Below, piece after piece: positions 20,025-32,424 of a stretch of 64,000 bases of DNA (the first letter of the stretch is position 1; each line of letters opens with the position of its first letter). The notes below the pieces were generated by a model. That model searched no databases. It was not told where the DNA came from and was given only the letters and a program-made list of their open reading frames with translations. The DNA comes from Acanthacorydalis orientalis. Its lineage: Eukaryota > Arthropoda > Insecta > Megaloptera > Corydalidae. The DNA lies in contig CM068316.1 in assembly GCA_034766995.1 (NCBI GenBank), positions 26,815,106 to 26,879,105 on the forward strand, in the 5' to 3' direction. A program made the position numbers and the translations under genes.

Positions 20025-21420
20025 TAATTATTCATTGGATAAACTGAATACCGTGACGGTTGTTAGATTCGTAATAGCTGACATTTTTTAAACTCTGACA
20101 CATTTTCAAACTAATTCAGGTTTGAATGGTTTTTTCGAAAAAAATTAATACTGACTATTTAGTATTTTTGGCTCTTCACAAAATTTCAAATATTATATAC
20201 GTTGATAATATATTTTCGATTTTATGCGGTCGTTAAAAGTGAGAAATCAAACCTACAAAGTAAGAATTCGTTTATTTCTTATCATTTATGGAATATATTC
20301 AAAATTTCAATATGTATAAGGACATGTAAAAATATATTTTAATTGAATAAAAAAAAGCAAGTCGTGTGTTTATAAATGATAAACACTATATTCAAAAATA
20401 ATATAAACTTTAATAAATACTAAAATACAAATCATTTCTTGTATACTGTAGTGTAGTCAGTCAAAATAGTTATTTCGCGCGAAATGATTCTCTTACGGTG
20501 AGTAATGCGTGTTTCATGAAGACCGGTCGTTGTGCAAACAGTCGTTCGGCGGAGATCTACTGCAACTGTTTGAAACTTTAATATTTCCTTAAATGAAAAT
20601 TGAATGTCTATTTTTTTCCAACTGGATCAAAAATACACTCTCCATCTTTACAGCCCGTTACAATAAAAATATCAACAGGGTAATAAAAAACTTTAATGTG
20701 AAAATGTCACCGAGGATATTTAATAAGTAAATTCAGTATTTTCAATATAATCAACTTATAATCAAAAATAATTTTTATTACTTTTTTGTCGTTTGTATAT
20801 AACACTTTCTTTAACAAGGCGTTTTATTAAATACAAAAGTATTATTTAATGAAAAAAATACATTATTAAAAGATTAATCAAATATTTTTGATTGTTTCAC
20901 TTAATTTTCAAGTAAATACATCTCTTTTCCAAATAGTTTAATTTAAATAAACGGATATTATTTATTGGAAATCGGATTACTTCACTGCAAGTAAATCCCC
21001 TTCGTTATTATTTAATACGGACCTTACCATTTCGAATTCATAGATTAATCTGTTTATTCCGGATTTGTTAACAGCTTTCAAGTACTTAAATTTCATTCGA
21101 AATTCATTTGAATAATCCTAACAGTACGTTCATTGCAAACAAGCACGCTTCTCTATTATGTATGCTGTCTGGTTCGATACAATTTCATAAAGTCAACATT
21201 AACACGACGGCACATTTTGCAGTTTGTTGTGTTCAGAGACATGAAGCGTAATTTAGTTGTTTGTTTTGTTAAATTATACCAAATGAATTGAATGTGTTAT
21301 TTTCAACGCTGTATTTTCTTTTTATTTGTTTTTTTGTTTTATTTCGCACAAAAAATACAACAAAAAATCTATATTTTATTTTTATATCAACCTAAAGTTA
21401 CAGTCCTGTAATTCTTGTAT
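20025..21420. other. 1.4-kb AT-rich spacer with a CpG-richer patch
   Basis: No gene recognised. Bases at about 20465-20590 are richer in CpG, with the palindrome TTTCGCGCGAAA (20473-20484) and inverted CAAACAGT/ACTGTTTG arms about 29 bp apart. Donor-like GGTGAGTAA (+) and ACCGTAAGAG (-) occur there, but no convincing exon. Confidence 0.45.
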
Positions 21421-21422
21421 TA

Positions 21423-22669
21423 CGAGGGTCGTTTGATAGGTATGGTAAGAAAGCAAGTTAAACACTGTTTTTTGGAAAAAAATGATTTTATTTCTCAACA
21501 TAATTTTCATTGACGGCTATATATACCTGGTTCAGCAAGTTTCCAATTTTTTTATCCCGTCGGAAAAGTAGTTTACCTTAAAGTGTGAAAAATATGCATC
21601 GGCTGCAGTAATGACATCCTCATTCGACGAGAATGTTTTCCCACTGAGCCAAATTTTCAAGTTTAAAAAGAGGAAGAAGTCCCACGAGACCAAGTTTGGA
21701 TAATAGGACGGATGATGAATCAATTCGAAGCCTAATTCATGTGATTTTGCGATTGCGATGGTCTGTTTGTGGGAGGGCACGTTGTCCTAGTGAAAGATTA
21801 TTTTTTGTGCGCCAATCTTAGCTGTTTTTGTTTCAGCTCTTCTTTCAAACGGTTCAATAATGTTGTATAATAGGCTCCTGTTATCGTTTTTCCCTTCGTT
21901 AAGTAGTCGATTAGGATGATTCCTTGGGAATCCCAAAAAGTGACCAACACCTTCTTAGGCGACAAAACGGTTTTCGGTTTCTTCGGCGCACTTTCACCAG
22001 TCGTTGTCCACTGCTTTGACTACTGCTTCGCCTCAAGTGTGTAGTGGTGAATCCACGTTTCATCCACGGTGACGAATCGATGCAAAAAGGCGTGCGGATT
22101 GCAATTAAACAACGGCAAACACTGGGTTGAAATGTCCTTTCGAGTACGTTTGACCGACAGTCAATAATCGCGGCACCTCTTGCGCACACAGCTTTTTCAT
22201 GTGCAGTTTTCCGTGCAGGATATTGAGCACTCGTTCAGTTGAGATGCCTACAGTTTCAACAATCTTGTACATTTTCCCTCGGGCGTCTTTCATAACGATA
22301 CCATGGATTTTTTCAACAATATCGGTCGCGGTGACCTCAACTCGGCGTCCAGAACGCGTTTCATCTTCAGTGCATGTTCGTCCTGGTTTAAACGCACTTA
22401 TACAGAAATAAAATCTTCAACGCTGGTGCAGAGCCTCATGAACTTTTATCAACTCTGCTTTGATCTGAGCACCCGTCCACTTTTTCAAATAATTTTTTTA
22501 TCGTTTTTTTCTATTTTTCGGCAACTGATACAATGCTCGCTCCAAACATCTGTGGAACGTGAACAACGTGTCGTTTCTGACTGAAATTTCGCCTATGCTA
22601 GTTTGAAAAGCAACACTTGATAGCCATAACGTTACATCTCATAGAAATTTACTTATTAAACAACCCTCG
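21423..22669 (-). mobile_element. Mariner lineage C, degenerate full length
   Basis: Ends CGAGGGTCGTTTGATAGGTA and (complement) CGAGGGTTGTTTAATAAGTA; TA precedes the left end, TC follows the right. The 1247-bp length is normal. A related, rearranged copy is at 52729-53813. Confidence 0.8.
21532..22600 (-). pseudogene. Mariner transposase, degraded
   Basis: In order on the minus strand: IVETVGISTERVLNILHGKL and HMKKLCAQEVPRLLTVGQ (second HTH and following helix, 22105-22293), then the first catalytic region in shifted frames near 21990-22080, then DN.PSHKQTIAIAKSHELGFE with HHPSYYPN replacing the usual HPPYSPDL (so the third Asp region is altered), and a C-terminus with GKTFSSNEDVITAADAYF. 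Several frameshifts and stops make it inactive. The N-terminus lies near 22570-22600. Confidence 0.75.
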
Positions 22670-23033
22670 TCTTATAAGAATTGATTAATAAAATTTTTAT
22701 TTAAAATAAAACGACAATTCATAAATAAAATATGCTGATATTTATAGATGCAGTGAGATGCTATCAATTAATTAAATGTGTATTAATTGATTTATATGTG
22801 ATAGTGAATTGAAAGCCGTAATGTTTTTCCAAAAAAACTGATAAAATAAAAAAAATGTTTATAACATAGAATTCGTATATACAAGGAGTTTGAATGAGAA
22901 TTAATACTCTAATTCTACGTTAATGTACATTAAACATGCGTACATACGTTGAATGAAACGACATAAAGATCTTGTTTACCTCGAATTCGAAAACGTTGTA
23001 GCAATTTCAATTCATTTGTCCAGAATACACTTT
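22670..23033. other. AT-rich spacer, no gene seen
   Basis: Nothing recognised. Confidence 0.5.
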
Positions 23034-23046
23034 TATCGAATAAGTA

Positions 23047-23424
23047 GATAGATAGATAGATTATGTTTGAGGGGGGAGGAAGCTAACTTGCCTCCTGGTA
23101 CTTAGACTCGAAGTCCATTATGCCTTCCCTCGGCTGATCAAAACTGCTCGGGAAGTCTCGCTTCCTTCCAGAAGCCTGTCAGCCTGCCCACGTTTGTAGA
23201 CCCTAGTTCGGGAGCAGTGAGGAAAAACTTCCCAAACCATCGTCTCCTTAAATGACCCATGCCGGACATTTCGCGAGGAGGTGAATGGGGGTCTCGTTGC
23301 CCCTCCCCCCACACCATCTACACTTCCCGTCCGTTCTTCGGCCTTGCAATATGTCCATGGTAGCTTAGTCTCCCGTGTCCTGTGACAATTTGCACCAGGA
23401 GTCGGGAGAAGGATCTGCCACTTG
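23047..23424 (-). mobile_element. 5'-truncated non-LTR insertion with 13-bp TSD
   Basis: 378 bp homologous to 11140-11510. The perfect direct repeat TATCGAATAAGTA at 23034-23046 and 23425-23437 is a target-site duplication. On the minus strand the element ends in GATA/ATCT tetramers rather than poly-A. The content is the C-terminal ORF2 knuckle region and 3' UTR only; frames here are short and interrupted. Confidence 0.88.
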
Positions 23425-23437
23425 TATCGAATAAGTA

Positions 23438-23999
23438 ATTATTGAAAATGAATATTAAGAATTTTAATAATCGGCACTTCATGTTTTTCAAGTTCAAGAA
23501 AGATACAAATATTTATAACTTGTAGTAAAGTGTATGGAGATGATGTGGTCAATAATAGAACCGTCGACGGTGGTTTGCAAAATTCAAATGTAGCGATTTG
23601 ACTCGTTTGATCAAACACGATATGGTTACATTAGTGAGAGTGATGTTTGATAAATACCTGACTTTTGATTTGTATCATGGAGGATAAAAACATCACAATT
23701 ATATCCGTAGTAATTCGAAAGAAATGATCTTGAATCATAAATTTGACGTACAGCAAAATATAGTTATCCGCTACATTCTTACATAAAATATTTCAATAAT
23801 GGATATTTTTAAGATTAAATGTGGAAAGCATAAAACTGCTATTTATATCATAAATAATCATAGGATGAATTAGAAGATAAAAAATAAAAATAAACACAGT
23901 TTTGATTTGAATTGTTCCAGGTTTGATGAATTAAACTATTTATATTTCTCGAATAAATTTTAATAACTTCTGTTATTTATTATTGTGCAATTCCACAAA
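23438..23999. other. AT-rich spacer, no gene seen
   Basis: Nothing recognised. Confidence 0.5.
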
Positions 24000-24900
24000 C
24001 TTTAAAACATCTTCTTTATTTACAAACGAATACTTTATTCTAACAAAAATATTTTTCTAACATTTTAGTAACATATGTCCTTAAAGTAAAAACTGACAAA
24101 ATTTTATTGTTATGAAATGAAGGTTCATAATTTTTTAAAGATATCCTAGTGATTCTTACAATTTTAATTAGATCTGCATCACCATATGCGGTCTGGCGTT
24201 GTCGTCATGAAAGAAAATATTGTTTCGATTAGTCGAATTAGTTGTTTTGTGGATTACTACTTTCTTGAGTTAGTGTAATTGATGACGATATTTAAATGCT
24301 ATTATTTCTGTGGCACATAACAACTCGTAAGAGATTACTCGCTTACAATTTCACCAAATGGAGAGAAATATTTATCGAAGATGTATGCCAGCATTTGGCA
24401 CCGTTCCAGTGATTTCACTACGTAATCTTTTAGTCAGTTTTCATATAATATTATTTTATTAATCTTATTGCTCATTGCAATACCAATTGATTTTGGATGA
24501 ATCTTTAATCGCATCTATTTATCTATTTAATCGTGTCACCAAGGAATTATATATTGACCATCATCATATAATCCTACTACCGTAACACTTAACATTAAAA
24601 CATATCCAAGTTTCTTATCATGTCGAAATACCATCGAATTATAGATGTCTAAATCCGTCCAAAAAATCTTCTCAATCGATGTTCGTGCATTTATCTCCAA
24701 TAAATTGGAATAAGATCATTAACTGTCATTACCAAATATGTGCGAGAAATGAGAACAATTGCTTGCACGTTATTAATCGTGGAGACGAGAATATTGTTTT
24801 GGCCCTTTGTTAAGAACTTATTTAAAGAGTACACTTTCTCATGAATGAGAAGCATTCAAACATTTTGTGCTTCCACACCACTATTCTATAGGTATTAATC
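24000..24900 (-). pseudogene. Tc1/mariner transposase relic, paired with 57.3 kb
   Basis: Roughly 24120-24460 is alignable by eye with 57470-57740 (shared TTTTAATTAG.TCTGCATCA, GTGGCACATA.CAACTC, TTTGGCA.CGTT), so both are copies of one repeat. The minus strand contains FHDDNARPH, the second catalytic Asp region of Tc1/mariner enzymes, followed at once by stops. No termini were found, so limits are approximate. Confidence 0.45.
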
Positions 24901-24957
24901 GAATCGAGAATAATTACTTAGACATATCTGATCTAATTCATAGGGTTGGTGTAATTA

Positions 24958-25508
24958 TTAGGTTGGTAGAAAAATAATTTCGGTTTATGACCTTCAAATT
25001 CATATACATTTTTTGATAAGTGGTCCAGAACTGTTAGATGACTAACGCTCAACTTTTGTGCAAGCTCTTGAATTGTTGTTCGTGGTTTTGATTCAACTAA
25101 CGGCTTCAGTTGGTCGTTATGAATTGAAAAAGGACGCTTACGACTTTCATCTTCAAGGATCTCGTCTCTAACATGACATTTTTGGAATCGCCATTGTACC
25201 GTACGTTCCTTAACAGTACCCACACCAAAAGCATCATTTAATTAACGACCAGTTTCTGCTGCTTTACCACCCTTTTTGAACACATACAAAAAATTGCTCT
25301 TATTTACTTCTTTTCCATCTTTAATTCAATAGGCCATTTTTTTGCAAAATTATTAATAGAACCAGCATCGGTGTTACCAAAATACAGACCAATAAATGCA
25401 CTTTAAAACATGATATTGACATGAACACGATAAAATGACATTTTCTTTGAAAAAATTAAGGTTAAAATTCAGAAAACAAAAACCGCAATTATTTTCTTTC
25501 CGATAGAA
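24958..25508 (-). mobile_element. Internally deleted mariner (~550 bp)
   Basis: TA flanks (24956-24957, 25509-25510). Ends TTAGGTTGGTAGAAAAATAA and (complement) TTCTATCGGAAAGAAAATAA. Same lineage and same kind of deletion as 3735-4295: the N-terminal gene piece runs straight into the opposite terminus. Confidence 0.8.
24990..25290 (-). pseudogene. Mariner transposase N-terminal remnant
   Basis: The minus strand has GTVKERTVQWRFQKCHVRDE (first HTH end), ILEDESRKRPFSIHNDQLKP (linker) and TTIQELAQKLSVSHLTVLDH (second HTH), after which the frame enters the terminal sequence. The catalytic domain is absent. The annotated Met of MGTVKERT is internal; the family start is about 40 residues upstream, where stops now occur. 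Confidence 0.7.
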
Positions 25509-25764
25509 TATTATATACACCACATACATAGGATATAGCTTCCATCGTTATTATTACTATTTTATAAATTTTCTTTCGTTTAAATTATTGTTTATTTTGT
25601 ATCATTTAGTTTAAGTTTGTTTTTAGATAATTTATGATGGAATAGAACCGTTGTTCTTTAAGTTTGTTTCCCGTAACTTCTTCCAAAAAATTAAATTTGA
25701 ATGATCGCTTGGTACGGTGGGTTTGATTAGTTAGATCATCTTCTCATACTATATTCCATGGAAA

Positions 25765-25984
25765 GTGAATATGTGTTCCGTGAAAAATTGCCAAAATGAA
25801 TATGAGCCTGGAATGGTTTTAAATGTTGCAACAATTTCAAACATGTTTGGAAATAAGGCGATCCTCACTAGTGAGTTATTGGTCTTCATGACGTCACATA
25901 ATTCAGGATATAATTTTATTGAATTTTTAAAAAAATCTTCATGGTTGATGAATCTTCCGTATCTAGCAGATATTTTTATCTCCC
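25765..25984 (+). pseudogene. hAT transposase fragment
   Basis: The plus-strand frame reads ISNMFGNKAILTSELLVFMT and then EFLKKSSWLMNLPYLADIF. That fits the conserved mid-C-terminal region of ZBED/GTF2IRD2-type hAT transposases (W...LAYLADIFxHLNxLNxxLQG). It stops at the junction with GC-rich LINE sequence at about 25985, so the LINE interrupted or replaced the rest. No hAT termini are visible nearby. Confidence 0.42.
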
Positions 25985-27145
25985 TCCACTACGGATCTGG
26001 CTCCTAATGAGGCCAGTCAGTCCACTGTTTCGTTCCCCCGTATGCCCGTATGATCCGGTACCCACAGAAGGTGAACCTCGTTCTAGAAGGTCAGTCTGCC
26101 GAGAGCTATCTTGCATTCCAAAACCAACCTTGAAGTGGTGGCATGGGAAGCAAGTGCTCTCAGTGCTACTTAACAATCCGAGCAGATAGTGATCCATCTG
26201 CCCCTAATTTCGAGTTCTTCTTGCCTCTAGAATAGCAGTTACCTCGGATTGGAACACTGTAGCATACAGTCTAAGAGAGATAAATGTACCCCTCCTGTCC
26301 TTGCGGCAGTAATATTCCGCTCCAGACCTCCCCCCGTTCTAGAGCCATCTGTATACCAGACGTTCCCATGGCCGGGTAGGCTGTCCCTCCTATCGGACCA
26401 CTCCTCGCGCGACGGTATCGTCACTGTCCACCGTTTACCAAACTGGTAGGTGGCTGGTATGGCGTCTCCCGTCATTTCAAGGAGCTCCGTATCTAAAATT
26501 GGCAGTCGAGTATGCCTGCGTCCCGGCCGCCACTAGTCACACGCCTTCAGCCTATACGGTGAGTCCGCGGCCGCATTTTTAATCTCCAAGTGGAGAGGAG
26601 GTATACCCAGCAGCACGCCCAAAGCTACCGTCGGTGTTGAGCGCATAACCCCCATCGCCTCCTTCAGCACCGGTCTTCGAGCGCTTTCAAGGGTCTTGAT
26701 GGCCCCTTTCTGCTCCACTCGTGGCCACCACACCAGAGCTGCGTAGGCAAATATGGGGAGGAGAACCGCTTTGTAGAGCCAAATTACAGTCCTGGGACGT
26801 AGCCCCCAGGTACTACTGAATGCTCACCTGCATGCTCAAAAGGACGCAGTGAGATTCGCTTGTTTCTTCTCGAGGTGAATTTTTCAATTTAGTTTCCTGT
26901 CCAATGTCACCCCGAGGTATTTTGCTGAGTCTGCAGATCTCAGCCTTTTGCCTGCTAAGGTGGGTAGAAACAATTCCTCAACCTTATGTGCTCTGCTGAA
27001 GACAACGAGCTCTGTCTTGTCCGGGTTGACTGACAACGCCGTTCTTTGACACCAGCTTGCTATCTTGTTCAGGGCTAACTGCATCAGGTCCAATGCTGGC
27101 TGTGCGTCCGCCCCCTTATTTGTAGAACTATGTCGATAATGATAC
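25985..27145 (-). mobile_element. Non-LTR fragment, RT thumb to RNase H
   Basis: A 1.16-kb GC-rich block, same family as 11117-11955 but covering more of ORF2. It lacks the 3' ~530 bp present in that copy, unusual for a non-LTR insertion, which normally keeps its 3' end. No target duplication seen. Confidence 0.7.
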
Positions 27146-27147
27146 AA
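25990..27147 (-). pseudogene. Non-LTR ORF2 (RT and RNase H), frameshifted
   Basis: In minus-strand order: an 87-codon frame (26884-27147) with LALNKIASWCQRTALSVNPD, KTELVVFSRA and SAKYLGVTLDRKLN, the thumb after the RT catalytic box; a frame at 26533-26733 with MWWPRVEQKGAIKTLESARR and PTVALGVLLGIPPLHLE (connection region); then VWYTDGSRTGG (26239-26475), the first catalytic Asp of RNase H; and out-of-frame remains of GHTGxRGN at about 26030. Frameshifts separate these pieces. ORF2 in the family copies the element by target-primed reverse transcription. Confidence 0.75.
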
Positions 27148-27310
27148 AGGAAAAATTATGTTGCGAATGTGAATTTAAAAGTTTCTAATTTTTAATAATT
27201 GAATAATATATATTTTTTTAAAATTTACTACCATAACTAACATTTTTTGTAATTTTTCGTGCTACAAAACTTTTAACCAATAAACTGACGGGTTACGACC
27301 CACTGTTTAA

Positions 27311-27637
27311 CCCTTTCTCTACGACCCTTTCTCTTCTCCCCTGGCACGCTCCCGCTGAACGAGACACCGCTCCGAAAGTGCACACATTGCGAGCGGACGG
27401 TCTTCCACGTTCGGGTTTACGTCTTTCGCCTAAAAAGTTGTTTTGATAACGCTTTTTAGAAGAAAAAGAACTTTTCTTTAAAATAAGATATTTATAATTT
27501 TTCAAAAACATTTATACATCTAAACTGCAAGTCCAATGTAAATGTATGGAGTTTCGTGGCGTGCAAATATAATCCCTCGTCTTATATAAATGGTGTCTCG
27601 TGGAGAGCGACTATAGTCACACGTCGTAGCGAAAGGG
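27311..27637. mobile_element. Short TTAA MITE, piggyBac-like ends
   Basis: 327 bp between TTAA tetramers (27307-27310, 27638-27641). Terminal repeats are CCCTTTCTCTACGAC and (complement) CCCTTTCGCTACGAC, 14 of 15 matching. CCCTTT starts next to TTAA are usual for piggyBac-type elements. GC is raised inside. There is no coding content. Confidence 0.78.
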
Positions 27638-27641
27638 TTAA

Positions 27642-28759
27642 GAATATGTGAATAAAATATATTGCGTAGATATTAAAATTACTTTTCGTTAGATTTTTTT
27701 ACAGGGTATTGTCAATATAATATGAAGTTTATTTAAATGTTCAGAATGGAAAGCGTTACAAGAAAATATGTTCTAGAGTTTCCATAATTTTAAGTTCTTC
27801 TAACCTATTTTATCTGTTTTTAATTAACGACAATGTTTATAAGTATATAATAGTTTCACTTTGGTTCACGGTAGATAAAATAATAAAAATAATCATTTTG
27901 ACATTATAAAAATAAAATATATCTAAACAATTTGTAATTTTAAAATGTTTGTCATAATTGAAACTATTGTGAAATATGTTACATGGATCTCCCTCGTGCT
28001 TTAAAATATTTACTTTATAATATCGATACTTCACTGTTAAAGTGTACTGCATTGAATAAATGTATTTTTTTTCTATTTATTCGCTGCGTTCGCTGCAGAG
28101 AAGCGATCGATTTTCCGCATTAGATGATATTACTTTAAAAATAGTTTTTTGGGTTGAATGTACATACGAGTAAACAGCTAGTGGAATAAGCCGTTCTTTA
28201 TTCCGTTTTATTGCTTTTCATATGTTTTTAATGTATTATACTAATTAAATAAACCATTAAAACTTGCCATTTTAAACCTATCAATGTGTTCCATTACATT
28301 GACCTTGACCGTCCACGAAAATATAAATAAGATTTTGTTATTTATGTTCATGTGCACTGACATATAACGTATTGTTATTTTATTTTAGCATTTTTCATGC
28401 CCTAGTAATTGAATTAACTGTGTATATTACATTTTTGTATTCTGAATGTTTTTTTTAGATAAAAAACTGGAGATGATTAGTGATACTGTGTTTGAATATA
28501 ATAATTTCAATGATTGTTAATTAAGTGATTTAGATAAGATGAGTAGTAATCTAATTTGAAATTAATTTAATCTAGGTTTCATATTCTTTCAATGATTGAT
28601 TAATTATTACATTGAAGATTGCGTTTTTTTTAAATTAGGTAAGCGATAATTATTGAATTTAATATGATTGTTAAGTGAATAGTCTTTGTTTAAATTTTCT
28701 GTGTTCTAATTGAACAATCTTATAACCATTTTATATATAACTGCATTGTTTAGAGAACT
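27642..28759. other. 1.1-kb AT-rich spacer, no gene seen
   Basis: Nothing recognised. TTGACCTTGACC at about 28308 resembles a nuclear-receptor half-site repeat but is unsupported alone. Confidence 0.45.
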
Positions 28760-28906
28760 TAGAGAGTTGGTAATATTCATTTTTCGTATGACATTTTTTA
28801 ATTGTTACTTTTTCATATAAATGCCATTAAAAACATCGAGTATTTTTAAATAATGAGAATATACTTGAAAAAAAATTATAAAATTTGAGTTCTCTTTTTG
28901 TTATTC

Positions 28907-29005
<99 letters not shown>

Positions 29006-29234
29006 TAACACAAATGATAAAAATATTTCTTCATTGAAATAATAGTATATTTTCGTTTTTTTCTCATTATCTTAGAATTTATAATTTCTATTTCGCATTA
29101 AACAATCTCAGAAATTAGATAACTTAGTATTTCAGTTCTATTCATTAAAAGTTATATCTTTGAACTTTTCTACTATTTCTACTGATTATAATTGATAATG
29201 TCTCTCTCTCTCTCTATATGTATATATATATATG

Positions 29235-29298
<64 letters not shown>

Positions 29299-29458
29299 AA
29301 TAAATGTATACGTTAACATTTTATTTATGTAATATATTTAAATTGAATTGTAATAAATGAATTTCAAAAATTAATAAACTTCCTCTCTTTCAATTTCTCT
29401 CTATCTATCTCTCTCTCTATTTATCTATCTATCTATATATATATATACATATAGTAAT

Positions 29459-29510
<52 letters not shown>

Positions 29511-29580
29511 CACGTTTATATTTTTATTCCTATAATATATTTAAATTAATAGTATTAAATTGAATTTCTAAAATTAAATA
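28760..29580 (+). repeat. Unclassified microsatellite-bearing repeat (copy 1)
   Basis: Segments matching the reverse complement of 51950-52460 appear in the same order: AATGAGAATATACTT, an AT array, CAATCTCAGAAATTA..TAACTTA, AAAAGTTATATCT.TGAACTTTTCTAC, TC repeats, AT repeats, then AATATATTTAAATTAATAGTA with AATTTCTAAAATTAA. This copy has extra AT/TC arrays (29192-29506). The family is unknown. Confidence 0.55.
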
Positions 29581-29977
29581 ATAATAGCTGATTTCAATTT
29601 TTTTGACTTATATAACAGAATGTACATTAAACTAATTTTTACATACCAGATCTAGAATATCAGCGAATTAATATGAATTCTGTAATAAACATGCGTTGTC
29701 TTTTTTAATCATACTTGCATTATAATTTTTAACAGTAAACCGAATTCAATTTCTTAATTGTTGTGTTATTGCGGTTACTTACTTATCTCTTATCTAGTTT
29801 ATCAGTTTATAGTACAGTCATAGTTCACTATTCTATATGTGTTTTAATATTTTTTATTATTTTCTTTGTTAATTTTCTCACGTGCAAGAATTCTACAGAA
29901 ATATAACAGAATAATGTATTATACTATATGTGAATACTATTTTTAACATTTCAATAATATATATTGAAAAGGAATAA

Positions 29978-29980
<3 letters not shown>
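29581..29980. other. AT-rich spacer, no gene seen
   Basis: Nothing recognised. Confidence 0.5.
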
Positions 29981-30031
<51 letters not shown>

Positions 30032-30066
30032 TTATATATATATGTATATATTTATATATATATGTA

Positions 30067-30112
<46 letters not shown>
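29981..30112. repeat. (AT)n with TATGTATATATTTATA units
   Basis: AT array with a repeated 22-bp-scale interruption near the centre. Confidence 0.93.
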
Positions 30113-30118
<6 letters not shown>

Positions 30119-30478
30119 CTTATTTAGAAATACTTTGGATATAAAGACAATTTTGATTATAACGATGAAATGAAAATTAAAATGATTTACAGTGAGAAAA
30201 AAATAGTATATTTTTTATAAGAATTAATATAAAATTTGGCTAAGAATGACATATTTATATATTGTATGTTTGTAGTCACTAAACACGAATTATCTGTTAG
30301 TATCTTTTCATTGATGAGTTTAATACATAAAAAACTTGATTAAAAAGTTATCTTATAGATGTCATTGTGTAGTATAATTATTTTTTAAATGGCTCTTAGA
30401 ACGATTTAACGTTCAATATTTATTCTTTTAATGTCTAAAGTTTTTCAATCATACATCATATCACAATCATACCCACAG

Positions 30479-30668
30479 ACACACACACACACACATACAG
30501 GAAAACGCACACACAGGCACACACAGGCACACACAACACAGGCGCACATACACAGGTACACACATAAACAGGTACACATACACACAGGTACACACACACA
30601 CAGCGACACAGACAGAGACACACAGATACACAACAGAGACACACAGAGTACACACAGGCACACACATA

Positions 30669-30718
<50 letters not shown>
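30479..30718. repeat. CA-rich degenerate array ending in (TA)n
   Basis: About 185 bp of CACACA broken by CAGG, CAGA and TACA variants, then GTGTGT and about 40 bp of TA. Open frames of 69-101 codons on both strands are translations of this low-complexity DNA. Confidence 0.95.
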
Positions 30719-30720
<2 letters not shown>

Positions 30721-32424
30721 TATATACTATTGTTAAATACTTACTGGGCATTTAAATTTTGTTATTTTTTAATTAATTAGCACTCATAAAAAGTTTTTAA
30801 ATTGTTGCAAAAAATTTGGAATTAATTATGTATTGTAAAAATATTAAGGGAGTACTTACAATGGATTCCACTACCCCTGAATTCGCTATTGGTATAGCAA
30901 AAGACCATCAAAATGTGTTAAAATGGTTTTCAAAAAACATTGATATAAAATAATGTAAATATTCTTATATGATTCACCATTCTGTAGTGTTTTTATTGTA
31001 TGTAGTAAACTGTTATCAGTGCATAATCTGATTTTTTTTAGACTTTGGAGTAAACACATGGTTTTAAGTGTTTTTGTATTTCAATGCTGTTTAAATATTT
31101 ATTTGTGTTGATTGAGTTAATACAGATTAAAATTAGATTTGAAGAATATAGATACAGATAAGTATTATTTTCGTAAATTTATTCTTTATTAAATAAGAAT
31201 TATGAACAATAAGCATTTTAGGAAAGGAATGTTTGAAATTCTTATAGTAAATAACGTGTAATAATTAGGTTATGAAAGGAAGATGAAACATTTTTTTTAT
31301 TTTTCAAATCGAAACAGTAGTCGCGTTAAAACCCTTTACACAATTTTGCATTCTTTTGTGTAAACTTAATTTAAAAAATTAATAGTGAATATATTATTGT
31401 TAATGTATTTCTTTATTAAAATGGAATAAATTATGAATGATGAAATAAATAATTTTTATATTTTTTTTACATTATTTCAAATATGCAATGCACATGAGAA
31501 AGTATGCTGGATCTTTGCCGATACGAAGAAATTAAATTTTGAACGATAAAATATAATATCACAGGGAAAACATTAGCAAATGTATTAAAAAATGAATTTT
31601 CTTTAGAAAAATATTTAAAACTTGTAGTCGTATTTGTATGCATTTTAAATCAAATCAATCAAAGTGACTAAATAGAATATTCATTTTATAGACTTATTTG
31701 TATACTTTATTTTCGAACACAAATAAATCTGTCACTCATTTGTTATATATAAATCAACGTAAAGTATAAAAAGACAGTTAAAAAGTGCTATAAAAAAGAA
31801 AAAGAAATTAAATTCCGAATGATTTCTGAAAACAAATGGGCTTCTTTATGGTCCTAAACAAGAACAACAAATGGCAGTAATACAGGCCGATGTTAACTTG
31901 AAATTGTCATAAAAAAATATTGAGAATTAATGAAAGCAGAATACACATTTTCTCTATTTATTTAAATATAATATTAACCAATTAAATTATAAATTCACAT
32001 GCGATGTGTATTTTTCAATATGAAACTCCGGAAGTTATAATCGAAACTTATTTTTAGTTTTCTATTTCTGTATATGAGATAGTTATTCATTATAATACAG
32101 TCATTTTTCGATATTTATGAGAGGAACAAGAGGCAAATTTTCAACATATAAGAAATTGTGATAAATACTAAAGATCATTTTTGCGATTAGAAACTTATAT
32201 AGTTTTGAGTAAATCAATATTAAGTGAATACTTCATTTATGAGAAAGTCTAGTGTTTAACCTCCCCGTGTACGTAGTAGAGCAGCGAGCCTTAAATAGGG
32301 TAAAGCGATAAAAATAACCCAATATAAAAACATCAGAACGTTTAGAGCGTAGATACACGGAGAGAAACGTTATTCAGTTCCAGAACGTTTGCATTTTTTT
32401 ATTGTTTTGGTCTTCCTGATAATA
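30719..32424. other. 1.7-kb AT-rich spacer, no gene seen
   Basis: No coding signal recognised. A short inverted pair, CTCCCCGTGTACGTAG (about 32263) and CTCTCCGTGTATCTAC on the complement (about 32350), could be a tiny MITE. Confidence 0.45.

Noticed and set aside
28308..28320. TTGACCTTGACC as a nuclear-receptor site
   Set aside because: A single short match in a spacer with no gene nearby; expected by chance at this scale.
29192..29506. CRISPR-like alternation of repeats and spacers
   Set aside because: Repeats are AT/TC dinucleotide arrays of variable length, with no constant repeat or spacer size, and the DNA is eukaryotic.
30431..30751. Four overlapping frames up to 101 codons, THTHTH or CVCVCV rich
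   Set aside because: Translations of CA-rich low-complexity DNA on both strands.
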